Positions 24,364 to 33,827 of a DNA stretch of 64,000 nucleotides are shown here, piece by piece. Source of the DNA: Fimbriimonas planktonicus (GTDB lineage: Bacteria; Armatimonadota; Fimbriimonadia; Fimbriimonadales; Fimbriimonadaceae); the NCBI GenBank assembly GCA_965234685.1, contig OZ248539.1, positions 806,001-870,000 on the forward strand. The letters run 5' to 3'. Numbering within the stretch: the stretch's first letter is position 1; each line of letters begins with the position of its first letter. The translations under genes and the position numbers were made by a program. The notes under the pieces were generated by a model. That model was not told where the DNA came from. It saw nothing but the letters and a program-made list of their open reading frames with translations, and ran no database searches.

Positions 24364-25162
24364 ACTGGCGCTTGTCCCACATGCCGATTGGCCATGGCCA
24401 ATCAGCGTTGCTGCCGCCGCCGGGCCAGTAGCTAGGGACCGCAGTTCCGGCTTGGCTACCCTGAGCAGCGAGAGTTGCGGCCTTCTTCATGTACTTCGCG
24501 TGTCCATCGCTGAAACCGTAGTTGGTTCCGTCGTTGAACATCTTTGCACCGCCACCCTGCATGTTGAATTCACCGTAGTTGAAGAACACTTCGGTGGCCC
24601 AACCTTGGCACCACTGGTGGTACCAGTTTGGTCGTGGAGCAATCACAATCGTGGTCGCTGGTGCAGGAACATTGGTTTGGCTTGCGCCGCCGCTGTCGCA
24701 CGTTGGCGACATCAAGCACTGCTCCGAGCCGGATCCCCACCAGTTGCCCGAGGAGTTCGCAAACGCTGGCCAGGTGTAGTTCATGCTGTAGGTGACGCCA
24801 CGGGTTGGCTGACCACCAAGGCAAGAACCGCCGGTTGCTTCCGTTCCTCGATCCCAGTTATCAACCGGTGACTTCCAAAGCTGGATGTTCTTGACGTAAG
24901 GGTGGACCTGTTGGTGCCAAGGAAGCCATTCGCCTCCCCAGCCCCATGCGAATGGGTAGGTGTCGTCGTAGTCAGCACCGTACATCTGGATGGCGGTGTT
25001 CAACTGCTTGGAGTTCGAAAGGTCCTGGGTTTTCTTCGCAGCCATTTTAGCTTGAGCGAAAACAGGGAAGAGGATTGCAGCGAGAATCGCGATGATTGCG
25101 ATAACGACGAGAAGTTCGATGAGCGTAAATGCGCTCAACTTTCGGGATTTGAATGATCTCAT
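24362..25162 (-). CDS. DUF1559 / pseudopilin of the mirror cassette
   Basis: About 266 residues from the ATG at 25162 (MRSFKSRKLSA). The prepilin core FTLIELLVVIAIIAILAAIL and FPVFAQAK follow, then a C-terminal domain with many Trp and Cys residues and the DUF1559 block GTNYGFSDGHAKYMK. It is expected to be cut by prepilin peptidase and surface-exposed. It is a paralogue of the proteins at 19797 and 40470. The longer open frame to 25183 lacks support. Upstream are a leader hairpin (25199-25220) and a LacI-like remnant with an operator palindrome; downstream are a hairpin, a small membrane protein and a GH30-like gene. Confidence 0.9.
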   Translation of the reverse strand: MRSFKSRKLSAFTLIELLVVIAIIAILAAILFPVFAQAKMAAKKTQDLSNSKQLNTAIQMYGADYDDTYPFAWGWGGEWLPWHQQVHPYVKNIQLWKSPVDNWDRGTEATGGSCLGGQPTRGVTYSMNYTWPAFANSSGNWWGSGSEQCLMSPTCDSGGASQTNVPAPATTIVIAPRPNWYHQWCQGWATEVFFNYGEFNMQGGGAKMFNDGTNYGFSDGHAKYMKKAATLAAQGSQAGTAVPSYWPGGGSNADWPWPIGMWDKRQ

Positions 25163-25515
25163 GATGGTTGCTCCATTGCACACGTCGAATGAACGGATGC
25201 GGCACCAATCGAGGTGCCGCGCAGAAGGAAAACGTTTTGGTTTGCCCGAATGAGGGAGTCGGGCCGTCGCGTGAGAATTTCTTTAGCAAGTGCCACAGAG
25301 CGAGGGCTCTGGTGATGGAAGCTAAAACTTCCCGATGCTAAATCGTGACTCCGTTTGGAAGTCAGAAAGTTTGAGCTAAGTCGTGCTATCGAGACATTCT
25401 GCCACTGCAATACAGTAGCTATACCGGGAGAGCCCACACTGGCGGTTATATTTGCCAGCTGAACGACCTCCCACAAGGTTGCCCGACCACTTCGTCGCTT
25501 TGGCTCCGATGTCAT
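25159..25515 (-). pseudogene. Probable LacI-family regulator remnant (N-terminal DNA-binding part)
   Basis: The 118-codon frame begins MTSEPKRRSGRATLWEVVQLANITASV, written here as MTSEPKRRSGRATL then WEVVQLANITASV. This resembles the start of a LacI helix-turn-helix (ATLxEVAxLAxVT). The recognition helix is not kept, and the remaining ~90 residues match nothing in the effector domain, so the gene looks truncated and degenerate. Two further points support descent from a LacI gene: an 18-bp LacI-type palindrome lies 8 bp upstream of its ATG, and it holds the position of the intact LacI gene in the mirror cassette. It could instead be a chance frame; the evidence is suggestive only. Confidence 0.4.
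25199..25220 (-). promoter_or_regulatory. Leader hairpin upstream of the second pseudopilin
   Basis: GCGGCACC-AATCGA-GGTGCCGC has perfect 8-bp arms and lies about 37 nt before the ATG at 25162. It could stabilise the 5' leader or be a terminator remnant of the LacI-like gene; no T-run is seen. Confidence 0.55.
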
Positions 25516-25522
25516 ACGATTT

Positions 25523-25540
25523 TGCTCAAACGCTTGAGCA
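25523..25540. promoter_or_regulatory. LacI-type operator of the mirror cassette
   Basis: TGCTCAAACGCTTGAGCA has perfect 7-bp arms around ACGC, typical of LacI-family sites. Its sequence differs from O1 and O2, so a different repressor is expected. Confidence 0.62.
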
Positions 25541-25762
25541 GATTAGCACGACCACTGAATTTTAGCAAGACTTATTTTTGAATTTTGAGAAGTTGGTTGT
25601 ATTTAGGTTCAGATTTGCACATCAGACCCCGTTTCTGAGCTTTCGCATGCATTGAGATGAAATGAATTGACAGCAAGACATCCCCGGTCATCGCTGGCAT
25701 ACTAAGCACCGGTTCTGCGGCAACAATAATGCCAAGGTACGATGACGACAGGACGAACTGCG

Positions 25763-26167
25763 ATGGACCCAATCAAGCAACTGCTGCAATCACACCGGCA
25801 CCTATGGTCCGCCAGCTTCGTTGTGCTGTGCGCGATCATCAGTTTCGCTTCGGCGTGGCACCGAACTTCATTTGGTTATTGGGGCCTGCTTGTTCTGATC
25901 GCATACATCGCACTTGCAATCGAGCGAAAGCGATTCTGGCCTGTCTGGATTGGTCTTCTTTCATTGTTCTTGCTTTGCCGGATTTATGCGCAGGTCGACT
26001 TGATCTCGCCGCACATGTGCACGCTGCTTTATTTGGCTGCACAGTCAGGTGCCCATGCATTGAGTATTCCTGTCCCGGAAACCCGGCGAGCCGACGATCA
26101 TCCGACGTCCGGACCTAACGATCTTTCACAATCGAGCCAGCTGGAAAGTGGCAGTTTGCAGAGTTGA
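25763..26167 (+). CDS. Small membrane protein, paralogue 1
   Basis: About 134 residues from the ATG at 25763 (MDPIKQLLQSHRHLWSASF). Two or three membrane helices (FVVLCAIISFASAW, YWGLLVLIAYIALAI, WIGLLSLFLLC) are followed by a polar, Ser-rich tail. It is clearly related to the next gene: both share MDxIKQLL, an SASAWH or ASAWH motif, a Tyr-Gly/Leu-rich second helix and GLLxLxLL. No known family is recognised. Upstream is the divergent end of the carbohydrate cassette. Confidence 0.6.
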   Translation: MDPIKQLLQSHRHLWSASFVVLCAIISFASAWHRTSFGYWGLLVLIAYIALAIERKRFWPVWIGLLSLFLLCRIYAQVDLISPHMCTLLYLAAQSGAHALSIPVPETRRADDHPTSGPNDLSQSSQLESGSLQS

Positions 26168-26256
26168 ATCAGTGGGATGCAAAGATCGTAAACGTTCTTG
26201 AGTAATGCGGCGAATGGTATCTAGTTTTGGTAACTTAAGCATCTAGGCAAAGCGCG

Positions 26257-26610
26257 ATGGATTCGATCAAGCAACTCCTGAAAACCAATCGCGCGTTCGG
26301 ATCGACTTGCTTGTTCGCACTGCTTTCGGCGGCCAGCTTGGCGTCTGCTTGGCACGGGCCCTCATACACCTACTTCGGCTCTTTGGTGTGGCTTGCGTAC
26401 TTAGCGAAGTCGATGGCATCTGAGAACTGGCGATACTTCTTCGTCGGCCTACTCGCTTTGCTTCTTGTGGACATGGTGCACGCTAAAACAAACCTTGGCG
26501 TCTCGCTATTTTCCACCGCCTCGTACTGCGGATTGATCGCTTTCGAGGTTGCTCGCGATCTTAACGCTCGCGGTTCAGGTTCTCAATCAACGGCTGGAGA
26601 GGCAACTTGA
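26257..26610 (+). CDS. Small membrane protein, paralogue 2
   Basis: A 117-residue protein beginning MDSIKQLLKTNRAFGSTCL. It has membrane helices around LFALLSAASLASAW, YFGSLVWLAYLAKSM and FFVGLLALLLVDM, and a short Gly/Ser-rich end. It looks like a tandem duplicate of the gene ending 90 nt upstream, with diverged sequence and the same layout. Its stop overlaps the TTG start of the next gene as TTGA, so those two are coupled. Function unknown. Confidence 0.65.
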   Translation: MDSIKQLLKTNRAFGSTCLFALLSAASLASAWHGPSYTYFGSLVWLAYLAKSMASENWRYFFVGLLALLLVDMVHAKTNLGVSLFSTASYCGLIAFEVARDLNARGSGSQSTAGEAT

Positions 26611-27017
26611 CGGGCACGGAGGCCAATCTGCCGGGCCGCGACCTGGGGCGAACAGCGACCTTCTACGCCATTTACGCCAGCTTGGCGTTTGCCATGCAAA
26701 GCGGAGGGCAAACAAACAACCTGCAATTTGCCACCGCTCTCATTTTTCCACTGTTCGTCCTCGGGCTCGGAAGGCTTGGCCGTCCGCACGGAAGCCTACT
26801 TTCCGTTCTCAAAATTGTCCTCGCAATTTCGATCCTTGCCACTCTTTTCCTTTCCGGCGCCCTTACCGCACTAAGCATCGCGCTCATGACCGCGCTCTGG
26901 TTTGCTCTACAAGTGAAGCTCCCCAAAGCGCGGCCGCTTCAATACTGGGAAGGTACGTTGACTTCGCCCGGAACCTCGCCGCCGAACGCATCCGAACTTC
27001 CGAACAAACCCGAATAA
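26607..27017 (+). CDS. Small membrane protein with repeat-derived C-terminus
   Basis: A 136-residue protein starting at TTG (26607), with GGAGAGG 7 nt upstream and a TTGA overlap with the preceding stop. It has about four hydrophobic helices (ATFYAIYASLAFAM, FATALIFPLFVLGLG, VLKIVLAISILATLFL, LTALSIALMTALWFAL). The last ~12 residues (PPNASELPNKPE) are encoded by a CCGAAC repeat cluster like those in the island, so the original stop may have been displaced by the repeat. No family is recognised. Confidence 0.6.
   Translation: MTGTEANLPGRDLGRTATFYAIYASLAFAMQSGGQTNNLQFATALIFPLFVLGLGRLGRPHGSLLSVLKIVLAISILATLFLSGALTALSIALMTALWFALQVKLPKARPLQYWEGTLTSPGTSPPNASELPNKPE
26982..27014 (+). repeat. CCGAAC repeat cluster at a gene 3' end
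   Basis: CCGAAC at 26982, 26992 and 27000, with a degenerate further unit (CCCGAAT). Same word as the clusters at 12515 and in the ~280-bp tandem repeats; here it codes for the end of a membrane protein. Confidence 0.65.
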
Positions 27018-27030
27018 AACCCAACCCGGT

Positions 27031-29991
27031 TTAGTTCGTAACCGTAATCTTCACGCCTCGAACGCCCTGGTTGAGTAGCTTAACGTAAACGTTCGATACT
27101 CCCACCTGTCCTCCGGTGATTGTGAAGGTTCCGGTTGTACTACCCGCCGGGATCACGATGGTCGCCGGAATCAGCACAACTCCCGCTGTCTGCTGAGTCA
27201 CTACAATCGCTAGATCCTGCGGCGTCACCGCACTCAGGGTAACTGTCACTGTCGCAGTCTGACCGATTGGCAACGTTGTCCTCGAACTCGTTACGGACGC
27301 AATTCCCAACGAGACGGTGCTCACCAAGTCCGTTTTAGAAAGACCAAGGTAGCTGGCGGTGATCGTCGCATTTCGGACCAGGTTGGCTGCGGAAACGGTG
27401 AAGTTCGCCGTCGTCGCTCCGGCCGGAACCGTAACGCTTGTCGGCAAGCTGAGCAGGGCCGAGCTCGAAGCCAAACTAACCACGGCGCCACCCGTTGGGG
27501 CTGCCGCTGTGAGCGAGACTTGTCCTACTCGAGAAGAGCCGACGACAAAGTCAGCAATCGATACGCTCGCCAGCGCAGCGGGAGGCGTGATGATCACCGT
27601 GTCCGACTTTTCGGCAAACGTCGGCGTTGCTTCTACTTTCACCGTCGTGGCCACAGCAACGGTCTTTCCGGTAACCGGGAAGGTCGCCGTACTAGCACCC
27701 GCTGGGATCAAGATGGAGGCAGGGCAGTCGAGCGCGGTCGGATTGCTGTTTAGCAGTGTGACCAAAATTCCGCCGGTTGGTGCCACTGACTGAAGCTTAA
27801 CCGTTGCCGATCCCGTCTGACCGACCGAGAGCGAATCCTGATTGATCGTGAACGTTCCCACGCGCGCCGAACGAACGTCGAGCTGGGTGCTGCCCGAAAT
27901 AATGTTAACCCCCGAGCTGGTTACCGTCACCGTCACGTCGGAGGGGACCGATGAACTTGTCGCCGTGAAGCTTGCCGTCGTGCTACCTGCCGGAATCGTG
28001 ACGCTGGCTGGCACCGTGAGCGCGGCATTGTTGCTGGTCAAGTTAACAACCGTGTTCTTGTTCCGCACGTTCCCAAGCGTGACGGTGCCTTGCACCGACT
28101 TCCCTCCGGTGATTCCGACCACGGGGAACGTAACGGTGGCCGGGCTAGACGGGACCAGCGAGTACACGTAAGCCTTACCGGCATCTCGCGAGAACCCCAC
28201 CTCGGCGAATGGCGAACCAACTAAAACGGTGTTTCCAGATATCGCAGCCGCGTACCCGAAGTCGCCAAATAAAGGGCTTGGCGCCTTTGCACTCGCGCTA
28301 AGGATCGCGTCCTCGCTCCAATCCGTGCCAGCGCGGCTGAACACATACGCCTGCCCTGAATCGGGAAATCCACTAGAGTCATGATCATACGCTCCGATGA
28401 TCACGGTGTCGCCGGAAATGCCGACCGACTGCCCAAACTCGGCACTGGGCTGTTTGTCACTCGCAACGAGAACAGACTGATAGGTCCAAACGGAACCAAG
28501 CCTAACGAACACATGTGCTCTTCCGCAGTTCCAAACCGAAGTTATATAATTATAGAGACCTTCCCGAGGTGCGCCGACAACGATCGTGTCTCCAGAGATT
28601 GCTACGCTGAAGCCAAACTTGCCATAATTTTGGAAATCGTCCGAACCCAGAATTGCCTGCTCGGCCCAAGTGCTGCCGGTACGAGTAAATGCATAGGCGC
28701 GGCCCTCATCCTTTCCGTAGGCAGTTCTATGTGCTTGCATTGCGCCGACGGCGATCGTCTCTCCGTCAATTGCAACGGAAGTACCAAACAAAGCCGACAC
28801 ATATTTTGTGCTCGCGGTTAGGACCGCTTGTCGCGACCATGTTCCACCAGATCGAGTAAAGACGTGAGCTTTGCCAGCCGCTTTAACCCCGCCTGCGTCG
28901 GCGAAATTTTCTCCGATCACAACCGTGTCTCCAGAGGCCGCTACCGAACAGCCGAAACGTCCCTTCTCTAGGGGAACGTCTGAAGTCAGGATCGCCCGCT
29001 GTGTCCAAGTTGCTCCGGAGCCCTGAAAGACATAGGCCTGCCCTGCACTGGAGACGCCTCCTGGCGAAGCATAATGAGATCCCACTACGATCGTGTCGCC
29101 GGAGATACCCACCGATGCTCCAAATCGACCGTTGCTTGCTTTATCGCTTGCGCTCAGGATCGCGCGCTGCGTCCAGGTAAAGCCACTGCGGGTGAAAACG
29201 TAGGCTTGTCCGGCGTTGGTAACACCTGCCGGGTCCGCGAAAATCGCCCCGACTACGGCAGTGTTCTCAGATATCGCCACTGCAGTTCCGAAGTTACTAT
29301 CACGTGACTCATCGCTTGCGCTAAGACCGGCTTCTTCTTCCCAAATCGGGTCGATCGTAACGGGGTAGACCGCGTTCTCATCGTCCACGCCAAGCACGAT
29401 TTCCGCGCCTCGCAATTCCATGCTCGCCGCTAGCCGCTTGCCGCTGGCGTCCCAGACTTTCAGACCGGAGTAGGAAAGGGTCTTTTCGCTGGTCTTGAAT
29501 TGAATGCTCTCTGGTCCAGTCTGCTGAGCGACTGCTCCGGAGGTTGCAAGCTTAATCCAGAGGTTCCCGTTGCCCAGCTTCTTATCGACTTTGAACCAGT
29601 GGTGAAGCCCTTGAGCTTCGTTGATGTACCACTCCGAAAATCCCGGACGATCGAAGGAAAGTTTGCTTTGACCTGATTCATCCTGACCAACCCGTGCCAG
29701 AGGTTCTTTGACAAGCATCGATTGGGTCCCGTTTCCAAACGCGACGGTGCGGATCGAAAGATCGTCAACGCTTAACCGCCCACTTGAGGTTGCCGAGAAC
29801 TGGAACCGCCCTGGCTGTTCGCCAACAAATTTCCCCGACTCCGACCGTATCGTTCGCTGCGCCCGGCTAACTGCCACTAGCAAATCTGGGTGGCTAGCAA
29901 GAGCATCACCCGCCGACGTTGGCGGAAAACTGGCAGACACTGCCAAGGACGCAATCAAATGAACCATTGTCCGGCTTTTACCCGGCTCCAA
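27031..29991 (-). CDS. Large secreted FG-GAP repeat protein with Ig-like domains
   Basis: A 986-residue exported protein with a signal peptide (MVHLIASLAVSASFPPTSAG region). After a ~210-residue N-terminal part come about seven FG-GAP-type repeats of ~55 residues, recognisable by FGxAVAISGDTIVVGxxxxD or FGxSVGISGDT and AGQAYVFxRSGxTW. The C-terminal part has about four Ig-like repeats containing VxxLTSNxxAL and VTIPAGSTTASFT. FG-GAP repeats form a calcium-binding propeller; the Ig-like repeats are a stalk or adhesion region. The likely location is the cell surface or outside. No catalytic domain is seen. It stands alone; the ligand is unknown. Confidence 0.85.
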   Translation of the reverse strand: MEPGKSRTMVHLIASLAVSASFPPTSAGDALASHPDLLVAVSRAQRTIRSESGKFVGEQPGRFQFSATSSGRLSVDDLSIRTVAFGNGTQSMLVKEPLARVGQDESGQSKLSFDRPGFSEWYINEAQGLHHWFKVDKKLGNGNLWIKLATSGAVAQQTGPESIQFKTSEKTLSYSGLKVWDASGKRLAASMELRGAEIVLGVDDENAVYPVTIDPIWEEEAGLSASDESRDSNFGTAVAISENTAVVGAIFADPAGVTNAGQAYVFTRSGFTWTQRAILSASDKASNGRFGASVGISGDTIVVGSHYASPGGVSSAGQAYVFQGSGATWTQRAILTSDVPLEKGRFGCSVAASGDTVVIGENFADAGGVKAAGKAHVFTRSGGTWSRQAVLTASTKYVSALFGTSVAIDGETIAVGAMQAHRTAYGKDEGRAYAFTRTGSTWAEQAILGSDDFQNYGKFGFSVAISGDTIVVGAPREGLYNYITSVWNCGRAHVFVRLGSVWTYQSVLVASDKQPSAEFGQSVGISGDTVIIGAYDHDSSGFPDSGQAYVFSRAGTDWSEDAILSASAKAPSPLFGDFGYAAAISGNTVLVGSPFAEVGFSRDAGKAYVYSLVPSSPATVTFPVVGITGGKSVQGTVTLGNVRNKNTVVNLTSNNAALTVPASVTIPAGSTTASFTATSSSVPSDVTVTVTSSGVNIISGSTQLDVRSARVGTFTINQDSLSVGQTGSATVKLQSVAPTGGILVTLLNSNPTALDCPASILIPAGASTATFPVTGKTVAVATTVKVEATPTFAEKSDTVIITPPAALASVSIADFVVGSSRVGQVSLTAAAPTGGAVVSLASSSALLSLPTSVTVPAGATTANFTVSAANLVRNATITASYLGLSKTDLVSTVSLGIASVTSSRTTLPIGQTATVTVTLSAVTPQDLAIVVTQQTAGVVLIPATIVIPAGSTTGTFTITGGQVGVSNVYVKLLNQGVRGVKITVTN

Positions 29992-30098
29992 CTTTCATTT
30001 AGCTGATATCAAGGAGTTTTTCTCAGATTTTTCGCGCCCGTGTAACGTTTTGTTTCGAATTGAGTCCGTTCCAGGTTAACGGCTAAGCTTTTTGTTTA

Positions 30099-30144
30099 GC
30101 CATACAGAGCAATGCAGAGCCACACAAGGCCACTCAAAGCGCCT
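30099..30144 (+). repeat. Dispersed repeat, copy C
   Basis: CATACAGAGCAATGCAGAGC followed by CACACAAGGCCACTCAAAGC and GCC. The core CAAGGCCACTCAAAGCG is identical to copy B at 12385, about 18 kb away. It lies just past the stop of the HI0933-family gene. A small inverted repeat GGCTAA/TTAGCC flanks it at 30081-30101. Confidence 0.7.
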
Positions 30145-30148
30145 CTGT

Positions 30149-31429
30149 TCACTTCGCCGCCGATTCGCCCGCGACGTATCCGGTAGCAAACGCCGCCTGG
30201 AGGTTATAGCCACCCACGGGCCCTGCAATATCCAGCACCTCGCCGCAGATGAACAGCCCGCCGACCTTTCGGCTCTCCAGAGTCTGAGGATCGACCTCGT
30301 CCAACGCAATGCCGCCGGCAACGCACTCGCCCTTTTCGAGCGGCACCGTCCGCACGATCCCGAGCTTCCAGCCCTTGAGCGCTTCGCCAAGCCGATTGCG
30401 TGATTTGCGGTCAAGTTGCGCGAACGTTCGGTCTGGCTCTACGCCGATGTCGGAAACCAGCGCCGCCGCCAGCCGCTCCGCCATGTGCTCTGCCACCACC
30501 GGCAAAACCCGCGATCGTGGTGAAACGCTCTGGAGCCGAGCGAGAACTTCCTCGTGCTTCAAGTCTGGCAATATATCGGCTTCAAGCGAAACGTCGCCGC
30601 CCGGCAAAAACTCCGCGACCACGCGGCTGATCCCCAGCGCCGTCGGGCCGCTCACCCCTTGGTGAGTAAAGAGTAAATCGCCTCGCCAGCGAGCAATTTC
30701 TTTGCCCGCTTGCCGGGCCCGAACGACGACGTCCCGCAATGCCACACCGCTGAACTCCACCCGGCTCGGTTCGAGGTTGAGATAAATCGGAGCCAACGAA
30801 GCCCGAACCGGCACAATCGAGTGCCCGAGGTCGCGCGCCCAATCCCAGCCGTCGCCGGTGGTGCCGCAGTTTGGGTAGCTGCTCCCGCCGGTCGCCAAGA
30901 TCACCCGGTCAGCGGGCCAAAACTGCTTCCTCTCCGCGTTGCGCATCCGATAGCCGCTATGCGCAGCCGGCGGCTCTCCCGTGTAAACGCCCGTCACGCG
31001 CCCATCGACGGCCTCGATTCCAACTACCGGAGTGTCTAAGCGAACTTGAACGCCGCTGTCTTCGAGGTAGCCCACCAGGATCGCCAGAACGTCCTTTGCG
31101 GTTTGGTCGAGCGGAAAAACCCGCCCGTCGGGCCGGGTGTAAACGTTCAGTCCCCGCTCCGTCATCATCGACACGATCTGCCGATTGGTTAGTCGATAAC
31201 AAGCGGGGCGAATGAACTGGGTTTCGTTCTTCCGAAAAGCCCGCAACACCTCTTCAAGCGGTCCATCGTGCGCCACATTGCACTTTCCGCCACCGGAAAT
31301 GAGGATCTTCGTCCCCAGCCGAGACGTTTTCTCGAGAATCGTCACTCGGGCGCCAAGTTGACCGGCCCGGTAAGCGGCCATGATTCCCGCCGCCCCTCCT
31401 CCGATCACAATGACGTCCGACTTCGACAT
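30149..31429 (-). CDS. HI0933/YhiN-family FAD-dependent oxidoreductase
   Basis: A 426-residue flavoprotein. The dinucleotide-binding N-terminus is SDVIVIGGGAAGIMAAYRAG, followed by LGTKILISGGGKCNVAH, which is diagnostic for the HI0933/BaiN family. The C-terminal FAD block is ICGEVLDIAGPVGGYNLQ with AFATGYVAGESAA. Members reduce diverse substrates and many are uncharacterised, so no specific reaction is claimed. The gene is divergent from a small conserved-looking gene at 31481 and is followed by a dispersed repeat. All key motifs are intact. Confidence 0.92.
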   Translation of the reverse strand: MSKSDVIVIGGGAAGIMAAYRAGQLGARVTILEKTSRLGTKILISGGGKCNVAHDGPLEEVLRAFRKNETQFIRPACYRLTNRQIVSMMTERGLNVYTRPDGRVFPLDQTAKDVLAILVGYLEDSGVQVRLDTPVVGIEAVDGRVTGVYTGEPPAAHSGYRMRNAERKQFWPADRVILATGGSSYPNCGTTGDGWDWARDLGHSIVPVRASLAPIYLNLEPSRVEFSGVALRDVVVRARQAGKEIARWRGDLLFTHQGVSGPTALGISRVVAEFLPGGDVSLEADILPDLKHEEVLARLQSVSPRSRVLPVVAEHMAERLAAALVSDIGVEPDRTFAQLDRKSRNRLGEALKGWKLGIVRTVPLEKGECVAGGIALDEVDPQTLESRKVGGLFICGEVLDIAGPVGGYNLQAAFATGYVAGESAAK

Positions 31430-31480
31430 TCCTTCAGGGTACCGGCAACTTTCTGTGTTATCATGCTTCGCCGTAACCCA

Positions 31481-31789
31481 ATGAACCTTAAGCCCATCTC
31501 GATCGAAGACCTCTTAGAATCGCCTTTTCCTGCCTCGTTCTACGTTGTCCAAGATCCCACCTCCGGCAAATTCGGTTGCTACATCCATGAAGGCATCCAC
31601 GGCCTCGCGTGCTTCGAATCCCAAGTCAACGCAAATCTCTTTGCCACGGACTTCAACGTCGCAGACATGGCCATTCGCCACGTCACGTTCGATGAAGCCC
31701 GCGACATCGCCAAAGACCGCCCCGCCCCGGTCGTTTGCCTGATGATGCTGGACAATCCGGCCGATCCGACCCTGCACTTCGTCCGCTAA
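31481..31789 (+). CDS. Hypothetical protein (102 aa)
   Basis: From ATG 31481: MNLKPISIEDLLESPFPASF, then a compact acidic alpha/beta protein (YVVQDPTSGKFGCYIHEGIH). An ATG at 31463 would add MLRRNP. I recognise no family. Codon use matches the neighbours, and the distance to ispG (54 nt) and the shared direction suggest it is a real, expressed gene. Confidence 0.6.
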   Translation: MNLKPISIEDLLESPFPASFYVVQDPTSGKFGCYIHEGIHGLACFESQVNANLFATDFNVADMAIRHVTFDEARDIAKDRPAPVVCLMMLDNPADPTLHFVR

Positions 31790-31843
31790 AGGCCCTTTTC
31801 CGTCACAATCGAAGTGCGGCATTGCCGTAGAAGGAATGAGCTC

Positions 31844-33145
<1,302 letters not shown>

Positions 33146-33163
33146 TCCGCTCATACTGTTCGC

Positions 33164-33817
33164 GTGGGGCAGACAGCTTTATCTCGGGCGCGAACCAGCG
33201 GCGTGCGGGCGGTTTCCGTTGTGGATTTGTTGGCTGTTGGCTTAGCGCGCCGCGAAGACGAAGTCGAAAGATCCGAAGCGAACTGCCGACCGTTGCTCGT
33301 TAAGATGGGCAGCATCTACAACCTCAAGGACCTCACCGCCCAGGAACTTGCGGCCCCAACCGGGCTGGAGCCGTTTGAGGTCCTTCGCGTTCAAGCCCTC
33401 ATTGAGCTTGGTCGCCGAATGGTGGAAGCAGGGAAGGGTGAAGTCCGCGAGTTCTCCGATCCCGACGCCGTAGCGGAGTTTCTCTCCGACATCCGAGACC
33501 AAAAGCGGGAGTTCTTCGTGGCCCTCTTGCTGGATGCGAAGAACCAGCTCATCCGCCGAGCGGACGTCCATATCGGCACGGCCAACTCATCGCTTGTCGG
33601 TGCCCGCGAAGTGTTCCGCGAAGCGGTGAAGGACGGTGCCGTTGGCATCATCGTCGCCCACAACCACCCCAGCGGCGATCCAACGCCGAGTCCAGAGGAC
33701 GTCGCGGTAACCCGGCAACTTCGCGATGCTGGCAAGCTCCTCGATATCCCGTTGCTTGACCACGTGATCATCGGCGAATCGCGCCACGTAAGCCTTCGCC
33801 GCATGGGACTCTTGTAG
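33164..33817 (+). CDS. RadC-family JAB/MPN metalloprotein
   Basis: A 217-residue protein. A helix-hairpin-helix-type N-terminal part (NLKDLTAQELAAPTGLEPF) precedes the JAB domain with VHIGTANSSLVGAREVFREA and the metal motif IVAHNHPSGDPTPSPED. Those His, Ser and Asp residues are the JAMM zinc ligands. Despite the historic name, RadC is not shown to act in repair; it is often found near mobile elements or in housekeeping operons. GTG at 33164 is the start of the open frame. It lies between ispG and the translin homologue, 10 nt from the latter. Confidence 0.92.
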   Translation: MGQTALSRARTSGVRAVSVVDLLAVGLARREDEVERSEANCRPLLVKMGSIYNLKDLTAQELAAPTGLEPFEVLRVQALIELGRRMVEAGKGEVREFSDPDAVAEFLSDIRDQKREFFVALLLDAKNQLIRRADVHIGTANSSLVGAREVFREAVKDGAVGIIVAHNHPSGDPTPSPEDVAVTRQLRDAGKLLDIPLLDHVIIGESRHVSLRRMGLL

Positions 33818-33827
33818 AATCCCGGCA

